Part shown: piece after piece, positions 18,143-26,906 of the stretch
Position numbering within the stretch: position 1 is the stretch's first letter
How the letters are laid out: each line of letters opens with the position of its first letter
Origin: Caulobacter sp. RHG1
GTDB lineage: Bacteria > Pseudomonadota > Alphaproteobacteria > Caulobacterales > Caulobacteraceae
Length of the DNA: 64,000 nt
Direction: 5' to 3'
Assembly: GCF_013181195.1 (NCBI RefSeq)
Contig: NZ_SMZP01000003.1
Span: forward strand, 1 to 64,000
Made by a program: the position numbers and the translations under genes
The notes under the pieces: model-generated
Databases searched by the model: none
Told to the model about the DNA's origin: nothing
Seen by the model: the letters and a program-made list of their open reading frames with translations, nothing else

Positions 18143-19480
18143 TTATTGGTTTTGGGTAGAAGCGGTGTCGTGGCGCAGTTGCAGGCCCAGGGCCCAGCGG
18201 CGCTGGAAGCCCGGCCAGTAGCCGGCGGTCGTCTTGTCGTCGGGACCCGCGAACTGACCGCCGACCGACGCGCCCTGGGCCAGCGGCCAGGCGCCGTCCG
18301 AGGCCTTCTGCGTGGGCGCGGCCAGATAGGCGCCGTGCGCCGCGTCGCCCTTCAGCTTGGCGTCGAGGAAGGCCGTCAGGAAGTGGCTGTTGATCGCCAG
18401 GATGCGGTCGCGCCGCCAGACCGGCTCTTCGTGGCGCTCGATGGCCTGGAAGTCATTGGCCTGCTCGGGCGTCACGCCGTTCAGCGCGATGTTGTGGCGG
18501 GCGTTCTCGTAGGTCAGCAGGTAGCGGTCGGCGCGGGTCAGGCCGGCATAGAGCCAGGAGACGCCCTGGTCGTAGCCGCTGACATCGTCCTGATCGCCGA
18601 CGATCAGCAGGGACGGCGTGGTCACCGCCGCCAGGCCTTGCGCGCTCCAGGCCCGCAACGGCGGCGAGCCGCCCCACGGGGCGAAGGCGACCAGCGCCTT
18701 GACGCCCTTGGGCGCGCCGGCCGCGAAACTCGGATCCAGCGTGGTGAAGGGCTTGAGCAAGGCGTGCGGGACCAGGCCATACAGCGGGCCTTGCGGGTCC
18801 AGCCCCGCGCCCATCGTCGTCAGCGCGCCGAAGCCGCCCATCGAATAGCCGACCAGAGCCGCGTTGGCGGGATCGTAGACGTCCTTCAGCGGACCTTCGC
18901 CGGCCTGCTTTTGCAGCGCGTCGAGGACGAAGCGCTGGTCGGCGACGCGCGTGATCAGCACCGTGGCGAACGACAGCTGCGGGACCGGCAAGGCCGAGGG
19001 CTCCAGGTCGCGGTGCTCGATCGAGGCCACGACATAGCCCTTCGAGGCGAGGTTCTCCGCCAGGTCGCTGAAGCTGGTCGCCCAGTTGCGATAGCCATGA
19101 GACAGCACCACCAGCGGGAAATGCTGGCCGCGCACCGGCTTGGCGTCGGCATAGGCGGCGCCGGTCTTGTAGGGGACGTCGGGCGCGGCCGGCGTCGGGC
19201 CGGGGCGCCTGTATTCAGCCTTGGCCGCGTCGGCGGCGGGCTTGGCCGCCGGGTACCAGACCGTCACCGGCAGCACGCGATCGCGGCGAGCGATGGTTCC
19301 AGCCATAAGGTCGCTGGCCATCAGGTCGGGTTGACCCGGGTTCGTCAGGGTCAGGACCCGTACGCCGACGGGATAATCGCCTGCCCGCGATAGCAACGGC
19401 CCGTCGGCCAGAACCTCCCCGGCCTGGGCGGCGGACGCCAGCAGGGCGAGGCTCAGAGCCAGGGCGACGAGGCGGGTCAC
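18143..19480 (-). CDS. Secreted alpha/beta hydrolase (PAF-acetylhydrolase/dienelactone-hydrolase like)
   Basis: A 445-residue hydrolase with a clear signal peptide (ALALSLALLASAAQA). The fold signals are FPLVVLSHGYRNW (oxyanion region), the nucleophile elbow GYSMGG, an acidic segment IVGDQDDVSG and a His in YENARHNIAL. It resembles the PAF-acetylhydrolase isoform II group, which removes acyl groups from phospholipids. The start overlaps the GH42 stop by 4 bases. Co-expression with a galactosidase, symporter and glycerol enzymes makes deacylation of a galactolipid, or of an acetylated sugar, plausible. No experimental substrate can be read from sequence. Confidence 0.75.
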   Translation of the reverse strand: MTRLVALALSLALLASAAQAGEVLADGPLLSRAGDYPVGVRVLTLTNPGQPDLMASDLMAGTIARRDRVLPVTVWYPAAKPAADAAKAEYRRPGPTPAAPDVPYKTGAAYADAKPVRGQHFPLVVLSHGYRNWATSFSDLAENLASKGYVVASIEHRDLEPSALPVPQLSFATVLITRVADQRFVLDALQKQAGEGPLKDVYDPANAALVGYSMGGFGALTTMGAGLDPQGPLYGLVPHALLKPFTTLDPSFAAGAPKGVKALVAFAPWGGSPPLRAWSAQGLAAVTTPSLLIVGDQDDVSGYDQGVSWLYAGLTRADRYLLTYENARHNIALNGVTPEQANDFQAIERHEEPVWRRDRILAINSHFLTAFLDAKLKGDAAHGAYLAAPTQKASDGAWPLAQGASVGGQFAGPDDKTTAGYWPGFQRRWALGLQLRHDTASTQNQ

Positions 19481-21441
19481 GCGGCGCTGGTCCAGACGGC
19501 CAGGTCACGCGGGGCGATGGTCTCGCCGCCGATCACGAACTTGGCGCCCTGCGGGGCCGGCGCGGCGACCGGCTCGGCCCCGTAGTTGAAAGCGAAGGTC
19601 AGGCCGCCGCGACGGCGGATCCGCACATCGGCCGCCAGCCGCTGGGTGGCGACGCCGGCCTCGGCGCACAGGCCTTCCAGAAAGTCGGTCAGGAAGCGGC
19701 GGTCGCTAAGGCTGGCGACATAGAGCGCCTTGCCGGCGCGCACGACGGCGGGATCACCCTCGTCGAAGCGGGCGATGACCTGGGCGTCGCCGGCGACTTC
19801 GATCTCCTCGCGCCAGGTCTTGCCGGGATAGACCTGACCGTTCCAGGCGAAGGCGGCCGGGCAGTCGGGACGCAGGGTCTCGACCGACAGCACGCGGATC
19901 GGCAGCAGTTCGCGCAGAGGTCCAGGCGGGAGGCCCTCGGGCAGGGTGACGTCATGGGTCTTGGCCCCCGAGCGCGGACCGAACACGACGATGGCCGACG
20001 AGGCCTTCAGGCGGGCGAGCGTCTCGGGCTGCGGGTTCATCAGGGCCGGCACGACGACCAGGGCGTAATCCGACACGTCGCCGTTCGGATCGACGAAGTC
20101 GACGTCCACGCCCAGGGCCCGCAAGGCGCGATAGTGGTCCAGCAGCACCTGGGTATAGTCGTAGCTCAGCGCCTGGCGTTCGATCTCGCCCAACCACTGG
20201 GCCTGGACGTCGACCATCAGGGCGACCTTGGCGCGGGCGGTCGGGTTCTGATCCAGATCCAGACCAGCCAGTTCGCGCACCACCGCCTCGACCTCGGGCC
20301 AGGCGGCCGCGTGCGTGCTGTCGGGACGCAGCAGGCCCGCGTGCATCTGCTCCTGGGCGAACGGGGCCTGGCGCCAGCGGAAGTAGCTGACGACGCCGGC
20401 GCCGTGGGCGAAGGCCTCCAGGGTCCACAGCCGCACCATGCCGGGCAGCGGGCGCGGATTGTGGTTGGCCCAGTTCACCGGACCCGGCTGCTGCTCCATG
20501 ATCCAGAACGCGCCCGGAGCCAGGCCGCGGGTCTGGTCGAAGAAGAAGGTCCCGAAGTCCGGATGGCCGGTGCGCATGTAGGGCGCGAACACCTCGGCCG
20601 GCTCGTGCGCCATCAAGAGGTCGGTGCGGCCCAGCGGGTAGTTGTCGTAGGCGGCGAAATCGAGATCGGCAGCCACGGCGTAGTTGTCGACGCCCGTCTC
20701 GTTCATCGGGATGAAGTTGTGAGTCACGAAGCGGCCCGGCGAATGGGCGCGCAGGATCTTCACCTGGGCGTCGTGGAAGGCTGCCACCTGGTCCGACGAG
20801 AACCGGCGATAGGCCATGCGATGGGCCGGGCTGGTCTCGGTGACCGCGCCGACTGGCAGCTCGATCTCGTCGAAGCTGCGATACTCCATCGACCAGAAGA
20901 CATTGCCCCAGGCCGTGTTCAGCGCCTGGATGTTCTCGTACTGCTTGGCGCACCAGGCCTGGAACGCCGTGCGGGCGGCCGGCGAGGCGCTGAGCGTTGT
21001 CTCGTGGCAGCTGAGCTCGTTGTCGGTCTGCCAGCCGACGACGCCGGGGTGCTGGCCATAGCGCTCGGCAAGGGCCAGGACGATGCGCTCGCTCTCGCGC
21101 AGATAGGTCTCGCTGGAGAAGTCGTAGTGGCGGCGCGAGCCGAAGCCGCGCGTACGGCCGGTGTCGGGATCAACCGGCAGGATCTCGGGATGAAGGTCGA
21201 TCAGCCACTTGGGCGGCGTCGCCGTCGGCGTGCCGATGACCACCTTCAGGCCAGCCTCGGTCAGGATGTCGATGATCTGGTCGAACCAGGCGAAGTCGTA
21301 GGTCCCGGGCTGCGGCTCGAAGCGCGACCAAGCGAATTCGCCGATCCGGACATAGGTCAGGCCCAGGGCCTTCATCCGGCGCGCATCCTCGCGCCAGAGG
21401 CTGGTCGGCCATTGTTCCGGGTAGTAGCAAACGCCCAGCAT
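19477..21441 (-). CDS. GH42 beta-galactosidase
   Basis: A 654-residue cytoplasmic glycoside hydrolase of family 42, cleaving terminal beta-D-galactosyl residues. The N-terminal barrel starts GVCYYPEQWP. The acid/base Glu is in TDNELSCH (N141-E142) and the nucleophile is E316 in FWIMEQQPGPVNW. A trimerisation domain follows (from about residue 390), then a C-terminal beta domain. There is no signal peptide. It is the first gene of the reverse-strand series GH42-hydrolase-symporter-glpD-glpK and is divergent from the GH36 gene. GH42 enzymes often act on plant or arabinogalactan-derived oligosaccharides rather than lactose. Confidence 0.94.
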   Translation of the reverse strand: MLGVCYYPEQWPTSLWREDARRMKALGLTYVRIGEFAWSRFEPQPGTYDFAWFDQIIDILTEAGLKVVIGTPTATPPKWLIDLHPEILPVDPDTGRTRGFGSRRHYDFSSETYLRESERIVLALAERYGQHPGVVGWQTDNELSCHETTLSASPAARTAFQAWCAKQYENIQALNTAWGNVFWSMEYRSFDEIELPVGAVTETSPAHRMAYRRFSSDQVAAFHDAQVKILRAHSPGRFVTHNFIPMNETGVDNYAVAADLDFAAYDNYPLGRTDLLMAHEPAEVFAPYMRTGHPDFGTFFFDQTRGLAPGAFWIMEQQPGPVNWANHNPRPLPGMVRLWTLEAFAHGAGVVSYFRWRQAPFAQEQMHAGLLRPDSTHAAAWPEVEAVVRELAGLDLDQNPTARAKVALMVDVQAQWLGEIERQALSYDYTQVLLDHYRALRALGVDVDFVDPNGDVSDYALVVVPALMNPQPETLARLKASSAIVVFGPRSGAKTHDVTLPEGLPPGPLRELLPIRVLSVETLRPDCPAAFAWNGQVYPGKTWREEIEVAGDAQVIARFDEGDPAVVRAGKALYVASLSDRRFLTDFLEGLCAEAGVATQRLAADVRIRRRGGLTFAFNYGAEPVAAPAPQGAKFVIGGETIAPRDLAVWTSAA

Positions 21442-21487
21442 GTCTCACTCCCGGCGCCTTTAAATGAGCGCCTTTTCTTCAGTCTTA

Positions 21488-21500
21488 TTTATCCTATAAA
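21488..21500. promoter_or_regulatory. Candidate galactose regulon operator, copy 2
   Basis: TTTATCCTATAAA is a perfect palindrome with 5-base arms and a 3-base centre. It lies in the 124-base gap between the divergent GH42 and GH36 genes, eight bases from a reverse-strand TTGACG (21508-21513) that would serve as -35 for GH42. It fits the TTWAW-N3-ATAAA pattern. Confidence 0.5.
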
Positions 21501-21565
21501 AAGCGAGCGTCAACCTTCGCCACGTCGCTGACGCCCCCTCCCCATCTCTGCCTCGCAGGTCCGCC

Positions 21566-23698
21566 ATGTCCAGTTCTCCGTCCTTCGTCCGGCTCGATGG
21601 CAAGGCCTCGACCCTGATCGTCGACTGCCGCGATGGCGCGCCAGCCATCCTGCACTGGGGGCCGAAACTGGCGGCTGATCTGGACCCGCTGTCGCTGGCG
21701 CTGATGGCCGCGCGTGAGGAAGCCCCCTGCTCGCCCGCCGTGGCCGCGCCGCTGTCGCTGACGCCGCTGGCGGGCCAGGGCTTTCCGGGCACGCCGGGGC
21801 TGCGGGCGCACCGCGACGGCCAGGGCTGGGCGACCTGGACCCGCATCGAGCGCGTGGACCCCATCGACGCCGCCACGGTCGAGATCGTGTCGCGCGACAA
21901 CACGACCGGCGTCGTCCTGACCCACCGGCTGGAACTGCGTCCCGACCAGGACGTGCTGGTCGCCTCGACCCGGATCGCCAACGCCGGCGACACGGTCCTG
22001 ACCGTGGACGCCTGCGCCGCCCCGACCATCCCCCTGCCCGCCAGCGCCAGCCACCTGATCAATTTCGACGGCCGCTGGGCCGGAGAGTTCCAGCTGCGCC
22101 GCACGCCGCTGGGCCAGGGCGCCACGGTGCGTGAGAACCGCCGCGGTCGCACCTCGCACGACGCCTTCCCAGGCCTGATCGTCGAATGCGCGCCCTGCGG
22201 AGAAGCCGCCGGCGAGGTCTATGGCTTCCACCTGGCCGCCAGCGGCAACCACCGCATCGTCGCCGAGACCCTGTCGGACGCCCGCGCTTTCGTGCAGATG
22301 GGCGAGCTGTTCATGCCCGGCGAACTGCGCCTGGCCCCCGGCGCCGAGTACGCCTCCCCGACGCTCTATGCAGCCTATTCGGACACCGGCCTCAGCGGCA
22401 CGTCCCAGGCCTATCACGCCTGGGTGCGCGCCCGCCCGCAACACCAGCGCCTGCGGGCCAAGCCGCGTCCTGTGCACTACAACACCTGGGAAGCGGTCTA
22501 TTTCGACCACGACCAGGAGCGCCTGGCGCAGCTGGTCGACGCCGCCGCCGCGATCGGGGCCGAGCGCTTCGTGCTGGACGACGGCTGGTTCAAGGGCCGC
22601 CGCAGCGACAACGCCGGCCTGGGCGACTGGACCGTCGACGAGGGCGTCTATCCGCAGGGCCTCAAGCCCCTGACCGATCGCGTGCTGGCCGCCGGCATGG
22701 AGTTTGGCCTGTGGGTCGAGCCGGAGATGGTCAATCCCGACAGCGACCTCTTCCGCGCCCATCCCGAGTGGGTGCTGGGCTGCCCGCCCGCGCCGCAACT
22801 GTCGTTCCGCAACCAGCTGGTGCTGGACTTCGGCCGGTCCGAGGTGCGCGAGCATCTCTATGGCCGCCTGGACGCGCTGCTGACCGAGCACCCGATCGCC
22901 TACCTCAAGTGGGACATGAACCGCGACATCAGCCACCAGGGCGGCGCGGACGGGGCCGGCGGCGTCCACGCCCACATCGCGGGCCTGTATGAGGTGCTGG
23001 ATCGCCTGCGCGCCGCCCATCCCGCCGTCGAGATCGAGAGCTGCGCCTCGGGCGGCGGGCGCGCCGACTTCGCCATCCTGGAGCGCACCGACCGAGTCTG
23101 GACCTCGGACAGCAACGACGCGCTGGACCGCCTGTCGATCCAGAAGGGCCTGTCGATGTTCCTGCCCGCCGAGCTGATGGGCGCTCACGTCGGTCCGACC
23201 GACTGCCACATCACCGGGCGGCGGGTGTCGATGGCCACCCGCGTGCAGACGGCCCTGTTCGGCCACTTCGGCATCGAAGCCAACCTGCTGATCCTGACGC
23301 CGGAAGAGCGCGCCGAGCTGGCCAAGGGCGTGGCGCTGCACAAGCTGTTCCGCGAGCTGATCCACACCGGCGCGCTGCACCGCCTGGATCGTCCGGAGAA
23401 CGAGAACGCCTTCGGCATCGTCGCTCAGGACGGCTCGGAAGCCCTGTTCGCCTACACGCTGATCCGCGAGCAGGACGCCTATTTCGCCGGCCGACTGAAG
23501 CTGACGGGCCTGGACCCGTCCGCAACTTACGTCGTGACCCTGGTCTGGCCGAAGGCCCCGCCGCTGCGTTCGCCCCTGATCGAGGCCCTGGTCGACGGCG
23601 TCGTGCTGGATGGCCGCGCGCTGATGGCCGTGGGCCTGCAACTGCCGCGCCTGCACCCGCAGTCGGGCTTCATCCTGCACCTGTCGCGTCAGGGCTGA
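21566..23698 (+). CDS. GH36 alpha-galactosidase
   Basis: A 710-residue family 36 alpha-galactosidase without a signal peptide, hence cytoplasmic. The N-terminal beta-sandwich is followed by the barrel. LDDGWF, the nucleophile Asp of YLKWDMNRDI (about residue 450), ESCASGGGRADF and the acid/base Asp of TSDSNDALDR (about residue 515) are all present. Length matches the AgaA/Rafa group. It is transcribed away from the GH42 gene across a short promoter gap carrying the shared palindrome. Pairing alpha- and beta-galactosidases with glycerol enzymes fits sequential removal of galactose from digalactosyl-glycerol. Raffinose-type sugars are an alternative. Confidence 0.95.
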   Translation: MSSSPSFVRLDGKASTLIVDCRDGAPAILHWGPKLAADLDPLSLALMAAREEAPCSPAVAAPLSLTPLAGQGFPGTPGLRAHRDGQGWATWTRIERVDPIDAATVEIVSRDNTTGVVLTHRLELRPDQDVLVASTRIANAGDTVLTVDACAAPTIPLPASASHLINFDGRWAGEFQLRRTPLGQGATVRENRRGRTSHDAFPGLIVECAPCGEAAGEVYGFHLAASGNHRIVAETLSDARAFVQMGELFMPGELRLAPGAEYASPTLYAAYSDTGLSGTSQAYHAWVRARPQHQRLRAKPRPVHYNTWEAVYFDHDQERLAQLVDAAAAIGAERFVLDDGWFKGRRSDNAGLGDWTVDEGVYPQGLKPLTDRVLAAGMEFGLWVEPEMVNPDSDLFRAHPEWVLGCPPAPQLSFRNQLVLDFGRSEVREHLYGRLDALLTEHPIAYLKWDMNRDISHQGGADGAGGVHAHIAGLYEVLDRLRAAHPAVEIESCASGGGRADFAILERTDRVWTSDSNDALDRLSIQKGLSMFLPAELMGAHVGPTDCHITGRRVSMATRVQTALFGHFGIEANLLILTPEERAELAKGVALHKLFRELIHTGALHRLDRPENENAFGIVAQDGSEALFAYTLIREQDAYFAGRLKLTGLDPSATYVVTLVWPKAPPLRSPLIEALVDGVVLDGRALMAVGLQLPRLHPQSGFILHLSRQG

Positions 23699-23707
23699 GG
23701 TCCTTAA

Positions 23708-23816
23708 CCCGAGTTTCCCCGCGAAGGCGGGGATCCAAGCCGCGTTTCAAGGTGATCCACCGCCTCGCCACACCCCGATCTTCAGCTTGGACCCCCGCCT
23801 TCGCGGGGGACTCGGG
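23708..23816. repeat. REP-like inverted repeat pair, second copy
   Basis: Arms at 23708-23739 and 23786-23816 are near reverse complements and share the CCGCGAAGGCGGGG core with the element at 13531-13638. It again sits in a convergent gap, between GH36 and the TonB receptor gene, so the two copies bracket the catabolic block. Confidence 0.82.
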
Positions 23817-23870
23817 GAGGGGGGCGGGGTGAGATGTTCGCCCCACGGCAGAAGACAAAAAGAAGGGCGG

Positions 23871-23893
23871 TTCCGGGGAGGAGCCGCCCTTTT
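23871..23893. terminator. Bidirectional stem-loop terminator
   Basis: AGAAGGGCGG pairs with CCGCCCTTTT over about 10 bases with one mismatch. The flanks are A-rich on one side and T-rich on the other, so it can terminate transcription from GH36 and from the oppositely oriented TonB receptor. Confidence 0.6.
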
Positions 23894-23974
23894 CGCAGGT
23901 AGTTGGGGAAGAAACGCGCGCCCGAAAGCGCGCTCTCGAGGTCGGCCGGGAGCGCGGGGCCCCCGGCCGGTCGA

Positions 23975-26734
23975 TCAGAACTGAGCGCGCAGGCCGACCG
24001 CGTAGCGCGGGCCGGTGTCCACCAGGCTCAGGAATTGGTTCTCGTAGTTGCCGACGGTCCGGGTCTCGGCGCCGTTGAGGTTGGTGCCCTCCACGAAGAC
24101 CGAGAAGTTGTCCGAGAAGGCGTAGCGGGCCTGGGCGTCGATCTGGCCTTGGGTCTTGGTGAAGATCGGCTCGCCGCCCGTGCCGTTGGCCGCGGTGCTG
24201 ATGAAGCCGTCGCGGCGGTTATAGGCCACGCGCACCTCGATCGGACCCTTGGCGTAGAAGCCGACCAGGTTCTGGCTGTCGCCCAGGCCTTCCAGCGCGA
24301 AGGTCGAGGCGGCGGCGGTCAGGTTGGCCTTGCTGTCGACGATCGTGGCGTTGGCCGTGATCCCCAGGCCGTCGAACGGCGCGGGCAGGTAGCTGAAGGT
24401 GTGCTGGAAGCCCACTTCCAGGCCGTAGACGTCGGCGCTCTGGGCGTTGCGCGGACGCAGCACGTTGAACGTCGCCGAGCCGCCCGGGAAGTTGCCCGCC
24501 GAATTGGCGACGGTGAAGGTCTCCGCGCCCAGCGAGCTGACGATGAAGTCGTCGATGCGCTTGTAGAACACGCCCGCCGTCAGATAGCCGGCCTCCTGGT
24601 AGTACCACTCGGCCGAGGCGTCGAAGTTGGTCGACTTGAAGGGCTTCAGCTGCGGATTGCCGCCGCTGGCCGCCAGGTTGCCCGGACGCAGGCTGGTGAA
24701 GGTGATGCGCGGGGCCACGTCCGTCAGGTTGGCGCGCGACAGGGTCTTGGTCGCGGCCAGGCGAACCACGACGTCCGGCGTGACGTCGACCTTGACGTTC
24801 AGCGACGGCAGGAAGTCGTCATAGGACGTGCTCTGCGACACCGGCGCCGAGGTGGCGGCGAACACGGCCGTGTAGGCGGTGCTGTCGCCGAGGATCGGCA
24901 GCAGGTCCAGCAGGGTCTGCTGGGTGCCGTTCGAGGTCAGCTGGGTGTGGACGTAGCGCAGGCCGGCCGTGGCGCTCCAGGGCAGGCCGCCGATGGTGGC
25001 TTCGAAGTCGGCCTGGACATAGCCGCCGGCGATCTTCTCGCGGACGTCGTAGGCCGAGGGCTGGCGAGTGGCGGCATAGCCGTTCTTCGACGCGACGAAG
25101 GCGGCCGTGGCGCCGGCCGGGCGACCGGCGGCGACGTCCTGGGCGTTGCCGGCCGCGGCCGACTCCAGGAATTTGAAGTAGTCCTCGGCGTTGAACGACA
25201 GCCACTGGCGCGGGAACGTGCCGCTCTCGCCGCTCAGGAACGAGCCCGGATCGAACGGCTTCAACAGGCCGGCCGGCACCGGGATGCCATAGCCGCAATA
25301 GGCGCAGCCGACGTCGTTGTCCGAGCGGACCAGGGCGTTCTGCTTCTTGCGATCGGTGAAGATGCCGCCGAAGCGCAGCTTCTTGAACACGTCGTAGTCG
25401 GTGCGGAATTCGGTATCCAGGCGGGTCTCGTAGACCGACTCAGCCACATTGACGCCTTCGCGCGTGGCGAAGTGGGCGCGGCCGACGGCGGGGTTGGTGA
25501 TGCTGCTGCCGGTCGTCAGGCTGGGCGCGTTGGAGCCGTTGCCGGTGAAGGTGGCCGGGTTGGTGAAACCGATGACCGCGAAGATCTCGTTGCCGCCGTT
25601 GTTGGACTCGGCCTTCGAGTAGGCGGTGTCGAACTTGACGGTGATCTGCTCGGTCGGGTTCCAGTCGGCGTTGAAGCCAACGGCCCGCAGCTTGGTCGGC
25701 CGGTTGAACGTACGGCTGACATAGTCGGTGTGCGAGTTGGTGTTCTGCGAGAACTTGGTGACCGTGCGGTTGGCGTCCAGCGTGATGGCGCTGGCGTCGG
25801 CCGGCGAGAAGAAGTGACCCACGCTGTTGGCCGTCGAGGCGACGGTGAACTTGTTGTACAGCGCGTCCACCGACAGGGTCAGGGTGTCCGTGGCCCGGAA
25901 CTGGGCGGTGCCGGTCACGCCGATGCGCTCGCGGTCCTGCAGGTCCGAGATCTGGTCGTAGTTCGACGGGAACAGCACGTTGGTCAGGGCGCCGGCGCCC
26001 GAACCCGCCGTGGTGCGGAAGTAGCCGTTGGTGGCGGCCGTATCGACCCGCGCCTTGCGCTTCTGGTACGAGACCGAGCCCAGCAGGCCGATGCGATCGT
26101 CGGCCAGGCGCGTCGAGAACAGGCCGAACACTTCCGGCGCGGCCTTGCCCGACAGGTCCTCGTAATTGGCCTTGGCGCTGAGGATGCCCTTGGTGCCGCG
26201 GGTGTCGAACGGGCGCGCCGTCTTGACGTTGATGGTCGAGCCGATGCCGCCCTCTTGCAGGGTGGCGTTGTTGCTCTTGTAGACATCGGCGCCCGAGATC
26301 AGCTCGGCGGCCAGAAGGTCGAAGCTGAACTGGCGGCCGGCGTTTTCGGTGGCCAGGGTGCGGCCGTTGACCAGCACGTTGTTGAACGAGGGGCCAAAGC
26401 CGCGGACCGTCACGAAGCGGCCTTCGCCGCCGCTGCGGTCGATCGAGACGCCGGTGATGCGCTGCAGCGATTCGGCGACGTTGCTGTCGGGGAACTTGCC
26501 CAGGTCTTCCGAGGCGATCGAGTCGACGATGACCGATGAGTTGCGCTTGACGTCGATGGCGCGCGTCAGGCTGGCGCGCAGGCCGGTGACGACGATTTCG
26601 TCGACCGCATCCGGCTCCACGGCTTGAGCCCAGGCCGCCGTCGGCAGGATCGCCAGGCCCAGGACGCCCAGGCTGGCGCCGATCATCAGCTTATTGAGAG
26701 CCCGGCTCCGACCGCCGTCGCTGCTGCAAGTCAT
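23975..26734 (-). CDS. Large TonB-dependent receptor (Xanthomonas/Caulobacter type)
   Basis: A 919-residue outer-membrane receptor. After a signal sequence (ending TAAWAQA) come the TonB box region (DEIVVTGLRASL), the plug (SLQRITGVSIDRSGGEGRFVTVRGFG is split between residues 75 and 100; NVLVNGRTLAT follows) and a long barrel ending GLRAQF. The IDVKRNSSVIVDSI plug start is typical of the TIGR01782-like family that imports plant carbohydrates in Xanthomonas and Caulobacter. ATG 26734 follows a strong GGAGGG site; an upstream ATG adds 6 residues only. The promoter gap carries the same motif as the dgo and GH42/GH36 gaps, placing it in the galactoside regulon. Confidence 0.93.
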   Translation of the reverse strand: MTCSSDGGRSRALNKLMIGASLGVLGLAILPTAAWAQAVEPDAVDEIVVTGLRASLTRAIDVKRNSSVIVDSIASEDLGKFPDSNVAESLQRITGVSIDRSGGEGRFVTVRGFGPSFNNVLVNGRTLATENAGRQFSFDLLAAELISGADVYKSNNATLQEGGIGSTINVKTARPFDTRGTKGILSAKANYEDLSGKAAPEVFGLFSTRLADDRIGLLGSVSYQKRKARVDTAATNGYFRTTAGSGAGALTNVLFPSNYDQISDLQDRERIGVTGTAQFRATDTLTLSVDALYNKFTVASTANSVGHFFSPADASAITLDANRTVTKFSQNTNSHTDYVSRTFNRPTKLRAVGFNADWNPTEQITVKFDTAYSKAESNNGGNEIFAVIGFTNPATFTGNGSNAPSLTTGSSITNPAVGRAHFATREGVNVAESVYETRLDTEFRTDYDVFKKLRFGGIFTDRKKQNALVRSDNDVGCAYCGYGIPVPAGLLKPFDPGSFLSGESGTFPRQWLSFNAEDYFKFLESAAAGNAQDVAAGRPAGATAAFVASKNGYAATRQPSAYDVREKIAGGYVQADFEATIGGLPWSATAGLRYVHTQLTSNGTQQTLLDLLPILGDSTAYTAVFAATSAPVSQSTSYDDFLPSLNVKVDVTPDVVVRLAATKTLSRANLTDVAPRITFTSLRPGNLAASGGNPQLKPFKSTNFDASAEWYYQEAGYLTAGVFYKRIDDFIVSSLGAETFTVANSAGNFPGGSATFNVLRPRNAQSADVYGLEVGFQHTFSYLPAPFDGLGITANATIVDSKANLTAAASTFALEGLGDSQNLVGFYAKGPIEVRVAYNRRDGFISTAANGTGGEPIFTKTQGQIDAQARYAFSDNFSVFVEGTNLNGAETRTVGNYENQFLSLVDTGPRYAVGLRAQF

Positions 26735-26809
26735 AGTTCCCTCCGAATGCAAGGGGTCGCCTCGGCGCGGCCGAGCGACCTCATTTTGTCGAAACGTCGT
26801 TGCGTCTCA

Positions 26810-26822
26810 TTAAAATGATAAA
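26810..26822. promoter_or_regulatory. Candidate galactose regulon operator, copy 3
   Basis: TTAAAATGATAAA lies upstream of the TonB receptor. On the reverse strand a TTGACG hexamer (26840-26845) sits 17 bases before it, so the motif would cover the -10 region. It matches TTWAW-N3-ATAAA but is less symmetric than the copy at 21488. Confidence 0.45.
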
Positions 26823-26906
26823 TCAGAATAATACGAGATCGTCAAACGCCGTCGTGCGCCATCGCGCCGTGCGCGGCGTTTTCGGGGAACCGCCGAAGGG
26901 CTGGGA

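Noticed and set aside
21494..23680. A 728-codon reverse frame opposite the GH36 gene
   Set aside because: It is a shadow of GC-rich codons; the GH36 catalytic motifs are on the forward strand.
23708..23858. Small reverse frame across the second REP-like element
   Set aside because: Its peptide (SPAKAGVQ, DPRLRGE) is the usual spurious translation of this repeat family.
23903..26539. An 878-codon forward frame opposite the large TonB receptor
   Set aside because: The product is low-complexity, rich in Gly, Arg and Val, and matches no family. The reverse-strand receptor explains this DNA fully.
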